This document shows positions 44,844-53,409 of a stretch of 64,000 nucleotides of DNA, piece by piece; positions within the stretch are counted from its first letter, which is position 1, and the number at the start of each line of letters is the position of its first letter. This DNA comes from Antrihabitans auranticaus (GTDB lineage Bacteria > Actinomycetota > Actinomycetes > Mycobacteriales > Mycobacteriaceae). The translations under genes and the position numbers were made by a program. The stretch lies in contig NZ_JAEMNW010000003.1 in the NCBI RefSeq assembly GCF_016481275.1, forward strand, positions 682,001 to 746,000. Direction: 5' to 3'. The notes beneath the pieces were generated by a model. That model saw only the letters and a list, made by a program, of their open reading frames with translations, was not told where the DNA came from and searched no databases.

Positions 44844-46037
44844 TCAGTAAGCACCTTCCAGCACCTTGTCGGCAATCGTCTCGGCGATCGGAAGTGCAGC
44901 CGTTGCGGCTGGCGAGGGCGCGTTCAGAACGTGTACCGACCGTGGGGTTCGCTCGATCATGAAATCGTGGACGAGCGTCCCATTACGCAGCACGGCCTGG
45001 GCTCGAATGCCCGCTTCCTTCGGCAACAGATCTGCGAGGGTCAATTCCGGACAGTACTTCCGGCACTCGGCGAGGTAGCCACGCTTGAACAGCGAATTGC
45101 GCATTTCACGGGCGCCGGTTCGCACGTTTGCGCGTGCGACCCGGTAGAAGCCGGGGAATTTCAGATAGTCCCAGACGTCGGCGCCACGGAAACTGAACTT
45201 GCGGTAGCCCTCTCGCGCCATGCCGAGAACGGCGTTCGGGCCGACTGTCAGTTCGCCGTCGATCGTGGGGCTCAAATGCACGCCGAGGAACGGCAATTCG
45301 GGATCCGGAATCGGATAGATCAAGTGGTGAACGAGCTTCGAGCGTTCGGTCGGCAACCGGTAGTACTCGCCGCGAAAAGGAATGATCCGGAAGTCCATGT
45401 GGATTCCCGCGAGCCGTGCCATGCGGTCGGCCTGCAGACCCGCACACACGACAAGGTGGCGCGCCGACCAGGACCGACCGTCGCCCGACACCTCGACCTT
45501 GTCGGTCGACTCCGTTATCGCCGTCACGCGCGCGCCGAATTCGATTACGCCCCCCGCCGCGCGCACGAGGTCCGCGAGCGTATCTGTAATCCGGCGGTAG
45601 TCGACGATTCCGGTCGTCGGCACGAACAGCGCGCCCACCCCGGTGACGTTCGGTTCCCGGCGGCGCAACTCGGCTGCGTCGAGCAACTCGACCGTCAGCT
45701 GGTTGATCTTGGACCGCTCGAGCAACGCCGTCATCCGCACGGCTTCGGCTGCGTCCGTCGCGACGAGGAGTTTGCCGCGCTCGTCGACGGGGATGCCGTG
45801 CTCGGCAGCGAATTCTTTGGTCAGTGCGGCGCCGCGGCGACTCAGCTCCGCCTTGAGACTGCGCGGCTCGTAGTAGATGCCGGAGTGGATGACCCCGCTG
45901 TTGTGACCGGTTTGGTGGGTGGCGAGGCCGTCGGCTTTTTCGAGAATCACGAGACTCGCGCCGGGCCGCCGCCGCAGAATTTCATGGGCGGTGGCTACGC
46001 CGACGATCCCCCCGCCGATCACGCAGTAGTCGTACAT
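44844..46037 (-). CDS. lhgO: L-2-hydroxyglutarate oxidase
   Basis: A 397-aa FAD enzyme of the DAO family that oxidises L-2-hydroxyglutarate to 2-oxoglutarate, at the membrane in E. coli. It opens with DYCVIGGGIVGVATAHEILRR (FAD-binding) and has the family marks THQTGHNSGVIHSGIYYEPRSLKA, GIVDYRRIT, LVVCAGLQADRMA and IPFRGEYYRL. The C-terminal NAPSPAATAALPIAETIAD completes the FAD site. The ATG at 46037 is chosen because the FAD motif begins at residue 8; the open frame continues 18 codons. It is divergent from the DUF445 gene, 56 bp away. Confidence 0.94.
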   Translation of the reverse strand: MYDYCVIGGGIVGVATAHEILRRRPGASLVILEKADGLATHQTGHNSGVIHSGIYYEPRSLKAELSRRGAALTKEFAAEHGIPVDERGKLLVATDAAEAVRMTALLERSKINQLTVELLDAAELRRREPNVTGVGALFVPTTGIVDYRRITDTLADLVRAAGGVIEFGARVTAITESTDKVEVSGDGRSWSARHLVVCAGLQADRMARLAGIHMDFRIIPFRGEYYRLPTERSKLVHHLIYPIPDPELPFLGVHLSPTIDGELTVGPNAVLGMAREGYRKFSFRGADVWDYLKFPGFYRVARANVRTGAREMRNSLFKRGYLAECRKYCPELTLADLLPKEAGIRAQAVLRNGTLVHDFMIERTPRSVHVLNAPSPAATAALPIAETIADKVLEGAY

Positions 46038-46093
46038 CTCACCAACCTTAGGGTCGATGTACTGTTCGGTTTGAACTCGGGAGGTGAGCATTC

Positions 46094-47368
46094 GTGGACA
46101 GCCATCTGGTGATGGAGTTGATTACAGTCCCGCTGTTTACCGGGACGATCGGTTACATCACCAACTGGACCGGCGTGCTCATGCTGTTCGAAACGCTGGA
46201 CTTCAGAGGCTTCCGGATGCCGGGGCTGAAGACACTGTTTCCGTTCTTCCCGCGCCGGATCCAAGTCCTGCCGATCTTCAAGGACGGCGAGAAACTCGGC
46301 TGGCAGGGCATGGTCCCTTCACGGGCTGAAAAGATGGCCAGTCTTGCGATCGATCGCAGTCTCGCGAAGGTCGGCAACATCGGGGATTTCTATGCCCAGC
46401 TCGATCCCGACGCGATTGCCGAGCACTTCGTCGAGGTCGCCCGGCCGGAGATTCCCCGACTCGTCGACAGACTTATGACGCAGGAAAATCCGCGGCTCTG
46501 GAACAGCCTGCCGGACTTCGCGAAGGAGTTCGTCTACCGCAAGGTCGACGAGGACCTTCCGAAGAACGCCGCTCGTATCAACGAGGAATTCGTCGCGCAC
46601 CTCGACGAACTCGTCGACGCGAAATCGATGGCGATCAGCTTCCTCGTCAGCCATCCCAAGCTGCTCAACGATGTCTTTCGTGAGTTCGGCGAGAAGGAAC
46701 TGAAGTTCATGGTGAACTTCGGTGCCTACTTCGGTTACCCGATGGGCTTCACGCTCGTCGCTGTCCTGCAGGTACTTCCGCACTGGTGGGTCTTGCCCGT
46801 AGGCGGAGCGATTCTCGGCTGGGTCGTGAACTACCTCGGCATCACGATCATCTTCGAGCCTGTTCATCGCAGCCGGTGGGTGCCCTGGCGTCAGGGTTTG
46901 ATGTTGAAACGCCGGCCCGAGGTGATCGTCGGTTACGCGGGAATCATTTCGACGCACGTCATGACGCTCGACAACATCATGAACGAACTCCTGCACGGAC
47001 CGCGCTCGGACCGCACGCTTCTGATGCTCGACAAGGTGATGCGCGAGACCGTCGACTCGGCGGTAGGACGTGCGCGGATTCTGGTTCGCACAGCCGTCGG
47101 CGCCGACCAGTACGAGCGTTTGAAAGCGGCGATCGCACCGGCGGCGATGGAAATGATTCCGCAGGTTTCGGCAGACGACGAATTCGTCGTCGCGCAGCGC
47201 GGGAAGATCGACCTCTTCGTCCAGGACCAGATGACCAAACTCAGCCTCGAGGACTTCCAGTCCATCCTGCGCGGTGCGGTCAAACAGGACGAATGGCTCT
47301 TGTTCCTCCATGGCGGCATATTGGGCGGACTCGCGGGCTTCCTGCATCTAGCGATATTTGGAGTCTGA
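46094..47368 (+). CDS. DUF445 family membrane protein
   Basis: A 424-aa protein of the YheB/DUF445 kind. An N-terminal helix with the conserved TGTIGYITNWTGVLMLF motif is followed by a long amphipathic region of about 180 residues, two hydrophobic segments (FTLVAVLQVLPHWWVLPVGGAILGWVVNYLGITIIF) repeating the G..TN-like motif, a second amphipathic stretch, and a C-terminal helix (GGILGGLAGFLHLAIF). The function is unknown; the fold hints at a lipid-related membrane role. GTG start at 46094 with a strong GGGAGGTGAG site. It ends 6 bp from the convergent STAND gene. Confidence 0.85.
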   Translation: MDSHLVMELITVPLFTGTIGYITNWTGVLMLFETLDFRGFRMPGLKTLFPFFPRRIQVLPIFKDGEKLGWQGMVPSRAEKMASLAIDRSLAKVGNIGDFYAQLDPDAIAEHFVEVARPEIPRLVDRLMTQENPRLWNSLPDFAKEFVYRKVDEDLPKNAARINEEFVAHLDELVDAKSMAISFLVSHPKLLNDVFREFGEKELKFMVNFGAYFGYPMGFTLVAVLQVLPHWWVLPVGGAILGWVVNYLGITIIFEPVHRSRWVPWRQGLMLKRRPEVIVGYAGIISTHVMTLDNIMNELLHGPRSDRTLLMLDKVMRETVDSAVGRARILVRTAVGADQYERLKAAIAPAAMEMIPQVSADDEFVVAQRGKIDLFVQDQMTKLSLEDFQSILRGAVKQDEWLLFLHGGILGGLAGFLHLAIFGV

Positions 47369-47374
47369 TGCCAC

Positions 47375-50300
47375 TCACGCCGTACACGGCGGCGCGAAGT
47401 CCAGTGCGGGCAGATGTGCTGCCCATTGCTCTCGATTGACCAGGTCGTTCGTGTAGCGGCAGATCCTGTCCTTCGCATGGTCTTCGTCGAGATCGAGGAT
47501 CGCCAGCGCGCTGTTGTCTCCGCCGGCGGCAAGGATCGGCCCGGCAGGGCTGAACGCCGCATACCAGCGGCCGGTACCCGGCGTGATGAGCGAGTCGCCG
47601 ATCGAGGTCGCGGTCGCCGAATCTTCGACGTCCCAGATCCGGACCGTCTGACCGTCACCTGCCGAAGCCAACGTCGCGCCGTCCGCACTGAACGACAGCG
47701 ACCGGACGGTGCTGGTGTGGCCGGACAACTCGGCGCCGGGCACTGGATCACCGGCATCCTCGACGTCCCACAGCCGGATCATCTGGTCGTCGCCCGCAGA
47801 CGCGAGGATCGTCCCGTCCGGGCTGAAGGCAACGGCGTTGACCGCACCCGTGTGCCCGGTCAGCGGCGCACCGAGCGGCTTGGGCTGCCCAGGTTCGCTG
47901 ATATCCCAGAGCCGCACGGTGTGGTCGGCGCTGCCGACTGCGATCGACTTGCCGTTCGGACTGAAGGCAACCGCGGTGGCCCAGCTCGATTGCCCGGCGA
48001 TCGGGTCGCCGACCTGCCGTGGGTTCGCGGGGTCGCGGACATCCCACAGTTGCGTCGATTCGTCTGTGCTGCTGGTAGCGAGCATCTGGCCGTCGGGGCT
48101 GAACACCGTGTGCAAGACGTACCGCGTGCCGAGGGTCAACGGCACACCCAACCGGTCCAATCTGCCATCGGCACCGACCGACCACAGCGTCAGCGTGCCG
48201 TCGTTCAGTCCGGTTGCCAGGATCTTTCCGTCCGGCCGCAGGGACAGATCGAACACGCTGCGCCGCAACTCGTCCTGCATACGGCCGAACAACATCGACT
48301 GCGCCGGGTCCGACATATCCCACAGTTGAACGGTCCCGTCCGATGCGCCGGTGGCCAGTAGCGCGCCGTCGCCCGAGAACGAGGTCTTGCTCACCCGTCC
48401 GGCGTGCCCGGTCAGTACCGATGACGGGACGGACCACAGCCTGACCACGCCGTCCGCGCCACCGGAGGCGATCGATTCACCGTTCGGTGCGAAGACCGCC
48501 GAGTAGATGCTGCCGTTCGTCCCCGCGAGCGTCTGACCGAGCTGAATCGGCGCGGCCGGGTCGGCGAGGTTCCACAGCTTGGCGGTGCCGTCGAGACTGC
48601 CGGTGACGAGCGTGCCGCCGGTCGAGCTGAACGCCACCGACCACAGCGGTCCGGTGTGACCGGTGAACGGTTGGCCGATGAGCGTCGGTGCCGCACGGTC
48701 GGTGACGTTCCAGAGCCGGACCGTGCGGTCGTCGCTGGCAGACGCGAGCATGCGGCCATCGGGGCTGAAGGCCAGGGAGTGCGTGACGTCGGTATGTCCG
48801 GTCAGCGGCTGGCCCAGTGGTCGAGCGTTGGCGGGGTCCGCCACGTCCCACAGCCGAACGGTTCGGTCGCCGCCGCCGCTGGCGAGCGTGGCGCTATCCG
48901 GGCTGAAGGCGATTGCGCGGACAGGGCCGTCGGAACCGGTCAGCGGCTGGCCGATCGGTACGGCTCGACGTGGATCCGACACCTGCCAGAGTCGGACGGT
49001 CTCGTCGAAGCTCGCCGTCGCGAGCGTCTTGCCGTCGGGGCTGAAGGCGGCCAGAAAGACCGTCGCCGTGTGACCGTTCAGGACCGCCAGCTCGGTGACG
49101 CTTTCCCGGTCGGTCAGGTCCCAGAGCCGCACCGTGTTGTCGTCGCTCGAGCTCGCCAGCGTGCGGCCGTCGGGGCTGAACGCCACCGACGACACCCAAC
49201 TGGTGTGACCCTGCAAAGTGGCGAGTTGTCGCGGGTGAGCCGTGTCGGCGATGTCCCAGAGGCGGACCGTGTTGTCGTAGCTCGCGGACGCGAGGGTCTT
49301 GCTGTCCGGGCTGAACGCGACGATGTAGACAGCGCCCATGTGTCCGGTCAGTTGCCGCGCGAGCGGTGCGTTCTGCGTCGAGATCAAACGTGTGTAGACG
49401 GACTCGTCGTCAGGTCGCAGCTGCGCGGCGACGAGGTTGAGCTGCGCCGAGAGGGATGGATCGCTCGTCTGGACTTTGTCTGCCTCGGCCGTGACCTGCC
49501 CGAATATGGCCTGGTCGCGCTGTGAGTTTGCCTGGCGAGCGTTGAACGCCGCGATTCCTGCTGCGATCACCGCGACCACCGAGAGGAGGATGAGACCTGT
49601 GCGGGTGGCTTGGTTACGCCGGACGGCACGGCGCATTGTCTGGGTGGACTCGTCAAGGAATTCGCCGACCGTGCGGCTGATGTCGTGGACGGTCGCATCG
49701 CCGTGCTGGGTCGCCGCCTCGAGGCGGCTGCCGCGGTAGAGCAGACCGGAATCGCGTCCGCGGCTGTGCCATTCCTGGGCGTCGGCCTCGAGTCGTTGCC
49801 GGACAAGGTTGCCGGTGCGGTCCTCGTCGATCCAGCCGCGCAGGGTCGGCCACGCGTCGATGACGATCTCGTGGGTCAGCGTGACGGTTCCGGCGTCGAC
49901 CGTGATCAGGCGCGATCGAGTCAGCGCCTCCAACGCCTCGAGCGCTGCGGGACGGTCGTCGCCGACGTAGTCGAGCAGTTCGGTGCGGGTACGCGGGCGT
50001 CGGCTGTCACGGCTCTCGTCCCCAACCTGGACGAGCCGCAGCAGTATGCGTTTCGCGGCGCGCTGCGCTGAACTGTCCAGTTCGGCCCAGACGTGATCCG
50101 CCGTCGCCGCGACTGAACCGGCGACACCTTCTGCCGCTCGATAGCCGGCAACGGTCAGCTTCCCACCGCGCCGGTGCTGCCACGTCCCGGTCAGGACGTG
50201 CGAGAGGAGAGGTAGCGCGCCCGGGTCGTAGGTTTCGCGCCGCCGGACGCCGCCGCCGATCCCGCAGAGATCGGTGATGACCAGATCCTCCAGACCTGGC

Positions 50301-51298
50301 TCGAGTTTCAGACCGGCAGCGCGTGCGGGCCGGGCGATGGCTTCGCGAACCTCCGCAATCCGCATCGGACCGAGGACGAGACTGCGGTGCTGCAATGCGT
50401 CTTCGAGCTCGGGGTAGTCGAGGCAGCGGGCGTAGAAGTCGGCGCGGATTCCCATGATCACGACGGCCGGTGGACCGTTCTCCTCCGCTGCGCACGCAGC
50501 GGTGAGCATGGCGATGAACGCCTCGCGCTCCGTCTCGTCCTCGCACACTGTGAACAGTTCCTCGCTCTGATCGACGATGATCAGCCCGCGCGTCGCGCCG
50601 GCCCATGCGCGAACGGCCGCCCGGACGCGCTCTCCGTCACCGCCGTCGTCGACGGACTTCAGACAGGGGATGGCGTCGTGCAGGGACGCGAGCGGTTTCG
50701 CGCCGGGAGTCAGCGTCGCGATCGGCCACTCGGCGGCCTGCGGGATGGCGGAATCGGCGGCCGACAATGCGGGTATCAGGCCGGCTTCGAGCAGCGACGA
50801 TTTTCCGGCGCCCGATGCGCCGACGAGCATCGTCAGCCCGCCCTGGGTTGCCGCGGTTGCGACCATGCCGGCCAGTTCCCTGGTCGGGCGAGCTCGTCCG
50901 AAGAACCAATCGGCGTCGGCCCGCGTGTACGCCGCGAGTCCGAGATAGGGGCAGAGCGGGTGCGTGTCGGCGGATTCCGGGGTGGTCGTATCGGGCTTGC
51001 CCGCGGCCTCCCACATACGTCGCCACCGTCGGGCGTCGAGCAGCACCGGGTCTGCGGCGTGTGTTCGTTTCGCCCGATCGATCAGCACGAGGAGTACCGG
51101 AGACAGGGTTTCGAAAGATGCGGGGACATTCGTCCCCGCTTTCCAGTCGCTGATTCGTTGCGCTGACGGGGTCGATCCGCGACCGCGAACTGCGGCGGGG
51201 TGGTTCGCCGCGGCGTCGGCAATCCGGCGCAGCGGTAGATCGCCTGCCGCGATGTAGAGCCGGCGAAACTGCTCGGCGAACACGGCTTTGGCGCTCAC
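47375..51298 (-). CDS. STAND NTPase (nSTAND1) with HTH-like N-terminus and 14 WD40 repeats
   Basis: A 1307-aa signal-transduction ATPase. The N-terminal 100 residues (AVFAEQFRRLYIAAGDLPLR ... SAQRISDWKAGTNVPA) look like an XRE-type helix-turn-helix unit. The nSTAND1 NTPase follows, with Walker A GASGAGKSS at 160-168 and Walker B LIIVDQSEELF at 239-249. A winged-helix-like part (to about 550) and one membrane helix (566-586) come next. From about 650 there are 14 WD40 units (FSPDG-TLASAS-D-TVRLWD), enough for two seven-blade propellers, ending in a conserved-looking W..HLPAL.F.PPC tail. The GTG at 51298 has GGAGG upstream and starts at the conserved domain; the frame is open for 29 more codons. 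STAND proteins switch on when their sensor repeats bind a ligand; the output here is unclear as no effector domain is fused. A palindrome lies directly upstream. Confidence 0.9.
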   Translation of the reverse strand: MSAKAVFAEQFRRLYIAAGDLPLRRIADAAANHPAAVRGRGSTPSAQRISDWKAGTNVPASFETLSPVLLVLIDRAKRTHAADPVLLDARRWRRMWEAAGKPDTTTPESADTHPLCPYLGLAAYTRADADWFFGRARPTRELAGMVATAATQGGLTMLVGASGAGKSSLLEAGLIPALSAADSAIPQAAEWPIATLTPGAKPLASLHDAIPCLKSVDDGGDGERVRAAVRAWAGATRGLIIVDQSEELFTVCEDETEREAFIAMLTAACAAEENGPPAVVIMGIRADFYARCLDYPELEDALQHRSLVLGPMRIAEVREAIARPARAAGLKLEPGLEDLVITDLCGIGGGVRRRETYDPGALPLLSHVLTGTWQHRRGGKLTVAGYRAAEGVAGSVAATADHVWAELDSSAQRAAKRILLRLVQVGDESRDSRRPRTRTELLDYVGDDRPAALEALEALTRSRLITVDAGTVTLTHEIVIDAWPTLRGWIDEDRTGNLVRQRLEADAQEWHSRGRDSGLLYRGSRLEAATQHGDATVHDISRTVGEFLDESTQTMRRAVRRNQATRTGLILLSVVAVIAAGIAAFNARQANSQRDQAIFGQVTAEADKVQTSDPSLSAQLNLVAAQLRPDDESVYTRLISTQNAPLARQLTGHMGAVYIVAFSPDSKTLASASYDNTVRLWDIADTAHPRQLATLQGHTSWVSSVAFSPDGRTLASSSDDNTVRLWDLTDRESVTELAVLNGHTATVFLAAFSPDGKTLATASFDETVRLWQVSDPRRAVPIGQPLTGSDGPVRAIAFSPDSATLASGGGDRTVRLWDVADPANARPLGQPLTGHTDVTHSLAFSPDGRMLASASDDRTVRLWNVTDRAAPTLIGQPFTGHTGPLWSVAFSSTGGTLVTGSLDGTAKLWNLADPAAPIQLGQTLAGTNGSIYSAVFAPNGESIASGGADGVVRLWSVPSSVLTGHAGRVSKTSFSGDGALLATGASDGTVQLWDMSDPAQSMLFGRMQDELRRSVFDLSLRPDGKILATGLNDGTLTLWSVGADGRLDRLGVPLTLGTRYVLHTVFSPDGQMLATSSTDESTQLWDVRDPANPRQVGDPIAGQSSWATAVAFSPNGKSIAVGSADHTVRLWDISEPGQPKPLGAPLTGHTGAVNAVAFSPDGTILASAGDDQMIRLWDVEDAGDPVPGAELSGHTSTVRSLSFSADGATLASAGDGQTVRIWDVEDSATATSIGDSLITPGTGRWYAAFSPAGPILAAGGDNSALAILDLDEDHAKDRICRYTNDLVNREQWAAHLPALDFAPPCTA

Positions 51299-51331
51299 CC
51301 CCAACGCACGACCTCCTCCGGTCGGTGTGTC

Positions 51332-51399
51332 TGTCCGGTCCGGACAACTGACTCTAGTCGCTTGACCAGGTTCTACGAGCGCCATTCTGTCCGGTCCGG
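51332..51399. promoter_or_regulatory. Palindrome and repeated half upstream of the STAND gene
   Basis: TGTCCGGTCCGGACA (51332-51346) is a perfect 7+1+7 palindrome 34 bp upstream of the STAND start. CTGTCCGGTCCGG, most of it, is repeated at 51387-51399, 56 bp further out. This is the pattern of a dimeric regulator with a primary and a secondary site. The HTH-like N-terminus of the STAND protein itself is a candidate binder. Confidence 0.55.
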
Positions 51400-51552
51400 T
51401 TGTGTGCGCGCGCCACTGTGGGCGAGCCTGGGACGGTACGAAGTGGAGTCCCGAGTCCGCTGTTCATCTTCGAGGGGTGATGAGCGCGAGCCGGCCGCCA
51501 GGGTCAACGGTGACCGTGTGCCAGTTCTCGGCGACTGTTTCGAAGTTCGGCC

Positions 51553-51592
51553 CGAGTCGGGGAGAGGTCGTTGGGGGACTCTCCCCGACTCG
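51553..51592. terminator. Strong stem-loop upstream of the cobalt/nickel transporter operon
   Basis: CGAGTCGGGGAGAG (51553-51566) and CTCTCCCCGACTCG (51579-51592) form a perfect 14-bp stem with a 12-nt loop. It lies 75 nt before the cbiMN start. Without a T-tract it is not a standard terminator, but its strength and position suit an attenuator or the expression platform of a leader RNA. Confidence 0.6.
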
Positions 51593-51604
51593 ATTCGGTC
51601 TGTT

Positions 51605-51626
51605 CATCTGTTCACCTGATCAGATG
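51605..51626. promoter_or_regulatory. Inverted repeat CATCTG-N10-CAGATG, possible metal-sensor operator
   Basis: CATCTG (51605-51610) and CAGATG (51621-51626) are perfect reverse complements, and CTGATCAG (51616-51623) is a further 8-bp palindrome overlapping the right arm. It is 42 bp upstream of the transporter start. ArsR-type nickel/cobalt sensors bind imperfect repeats of this size, but the sequence match is not diagnostic. Confidence 0.35.
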
Positions 51627-51667
51627 TAGAGAGTAATGTCCTTCGGGTGAGGGACACTTCGCTCGCA

Positions 51668-52651
51668 ATGCACATGAGCGACGGCATCGTGAATGCTCCG
51701 ACGTCGTTGTTGTTCGCAGGAATCGCAATCGTCGGCCTCGGGTTCGCCGCCCTGAAGGCCCGAACCGAGTTGACCGAACGCGCCGCTCCGATGGCCGGTC
51801 TGGTTGCCGCGTTCATCTTCGCGGTCCAGATGATCAACTTCCCGATCCTGCCGGGTGTCAGCGGGCATCTCCTCGGCGGCACGCTTGCCGCGATACTCGT
51901 CGGTCCCTATGTCGGCGTGCTCTGCGTCGCAATCGTTCTCGTCGTCCAAGCACTGCTCTTCGCCGACGGCGGCCTCACCGCGCTCGGGACGAACATCACC
52001 AATATGGCGCTGATCGGCGTCGCTGTCGGTTACACGGCCGCGCGACTGCTGCTTCCGATTGTGCGTCGACTACCGGTCGTCGCGTTCGTGGCCGCGCTGC
52101 TCGGAACCGTGTGCGCGTCGGCCGGTTTCATCGTCGAGTACGCAATCGGCGGGGCGTCGGGATCGACGCTCGGCGAGGTCACCTGGTACATACTCGGCAC
52201 GCATGCGCTGATCGGAATCGGCGAGGGAATCATCACCGCGATCACCGTCGGAGCTGTGGCGAAGGCGCGCCCCGATCTCGTGTATCTCCTACGGGCCGAG
52301 CAGGTCGACAGCGCGCGGTCGCGGACCGCGTTCTTCGCCGCGTTCGGCGTGGCGACGCTGTTGTGCGCGGGTCTGCTCTCCTACTTTGCGAGTTCCCAGC
52401 CCGACGGTCTCGATGCGACGACCCAGCGTGGGTGCACCGTGTCCGAAGTGAACGGCGCGGAGCAGTTGAACGGGGAATGCATTGCGCAGAATGCGCAGGA
52501 TCACCACCTGGCGCAGTCGCCGCTGGCCGACTACACGATCGACGGCGACAACCGTTTCACCGGACTCGCCGGCGTGCTCGGCGTCCTGGCGGCGTTCGTC
52601 GCGCTAGCCACGCTTGTCGCTGGTATTCGGACTCGAACACCCCGCCCATGA
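51668..52651 (+). CDS. Cobalt/nickel ECF transporter substrate-binding protein CbiMN fusion
   Basis: A 327-aa membrane protein. It begins MHMSDG, and the N-terminal amine with His2 forms the metal site of CbiM/NikM proteins, which fixes the start at ATG 51668 rather than the GTG at 51647. About seven helices of the CbiM fold follow (HLLGGTLAAILVGPYVGVLCVAIVLVVQALLFADGGLTALGTNITNMALIG). After residue 235 comes a CbiN-type PDGL unit: a helix, FASSQPDGLD, an external loop of about 55 residues with two Cys, and a final helix. The fusion replaces the separate CbiN subunit. First gene of a three-gene operon; cobalt or nickel cannot be distinguished by eye. Confidence 0.92.
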   Translation: MHMSDGIVNAPTSLLFAGIAIVGLGFAALKARTELTERAAPMAGLVAAFIFAVQMINFPILPGVSGHLLGGTLAAILVGPYVGVLCVAIVLVVQALLFADGGLTALGTNITNMALIGVAVGYTAARLLLPIVRRLPVVAFVAALLGTVCASAGFIVEYAIGGASGSTLGEVTWYILGTHALIGIGEGIITAITVGAVAKARPDLVYLLRAEQVDSARSRTAFFAAFGVATLLCAGLLSYFASSQPDGLDATTQRGCTVSEVNGAEQLNGECIAQNAQDHHLAQSPLADYTIDGDNRFTGLAGVLGVLAAFVALATLVAGIRTRTPRP

Positions 52652-53409
52652 GCGGGTCCCACGGCTCGCTGTATCTGGCGGGGCACTCACCGCTGCACAC
52701 GGCCGCGGCAGAGGTGAAGATCGTTGCCGCAATCGTCGCGGTATTTGCCGTGGTGGCGACGCCACGAGAGTTGGTCTGGCCGTTCGCGGTATACGCCGTG
52801 CTCGTCTTGGCAGTGTGGCGCTGGGCGAGAATCCCGTTGCGGTGGATCGGCCCGCGGATGGCGATCGAGCTGCCGTTCGTCGTGCTTGCGTTGCTGTTGC
52901 CGTTCGCGGCCGACGGCCCACGTACCGATGTCCTCGGCCTCACGCTGTCGACGAGCGGGCTGATCGCGGCGTGGGGAATCCTCGTCAAAGGCACGCTGGG
53001 CGTCGCTATTTCCTTGACTCTCGCGGCAACCACGAGCGTGCGCGACCTGCCCGGCGGGTTGTCGAAACTGCGGGTGCCCGGGCTGATCGTCACGATCGTC
53101 GTGCTGATGCTCCGATACGTCGACCTCTTGGTCGACGAAGCCCGACGGATGCGCCTCGCGCGTGTGTCACGCGGTGCCGATCCGCGCAATGTTGCGCAGG
53201 CGGCGGCCACCGCGCGTGGCGCGGGGGCGCTGTTTCTCCGCTCCTACGAACGCGGCGAACGAGTCCACGTCGCGATGTTGTCGCGCGGCTTCACCGGTTC
53301 GGTGCCGGACTACGGGTGCGCGATTGCGACCCCGCGCGTGTGGGCGATCGGCATGATCCCCGCGTTGCTTGCCGTGGTCGTCTGCCTCGGCGGGTGGTGG
53401 TCGCTGTGA
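52648..53409 (+). CDS. cbiQ: ECF transporter T component CbiQ
   Basis: A 253-aa membrane protein, the scaffold that couples CbiMN to the ATPase. It has about five helices, an N-terminal HTAAAEVKIVAAIVAVFAVVATP motif and the two cytoplasmic coupling motifs ARRMRLARVSRGADP and RSYERGERVHVAMLSRGF (Ala-Arg-Gly type) that dock into the ATPases. The ATG overlaps the CbiMN stop (ATGA) and its own stop overlaps the CbiO start (GTGA), so the three are made in fixed ratio. Confidence 0.93.
   Translation: MSGSHGSLYLAGHSPLHTAAAEVKIVAAIVAVFAVVATPRELVWPFAVYAVLVLAVWRWARIPLRWIGPRMAIELPFVVLALLLPFAADGPRTDVLGLTLSTSGLIAAWGILVKGTLGVAISLTLAATTSVRDLPGGLSKLRVPGLIVTIVVLMLRYVDLLVDEARRMRLARVSRGADPRNVAQAAATARGAGALFLRSYERGERVHVAMLSRGFTGSVPDYGCAIATPRVWAIGMIPALLAVVVCLGGWWSL

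Noticed and set aside
44718-46112. Long plus-strand frame opposite the L-2-hydroxyglutarate oxidase gene
   Set aside because: Mirror frame of a well-supported gene. The product is rich in Arg, Gly and Val-Asp runs with no recognisable domain, as expected from high-GC antisense reading. The same applies to the long frames opposite mviN (3895-5052, 4395-5135), M13 peptidase (23224-24564) and recD (60504-62105).
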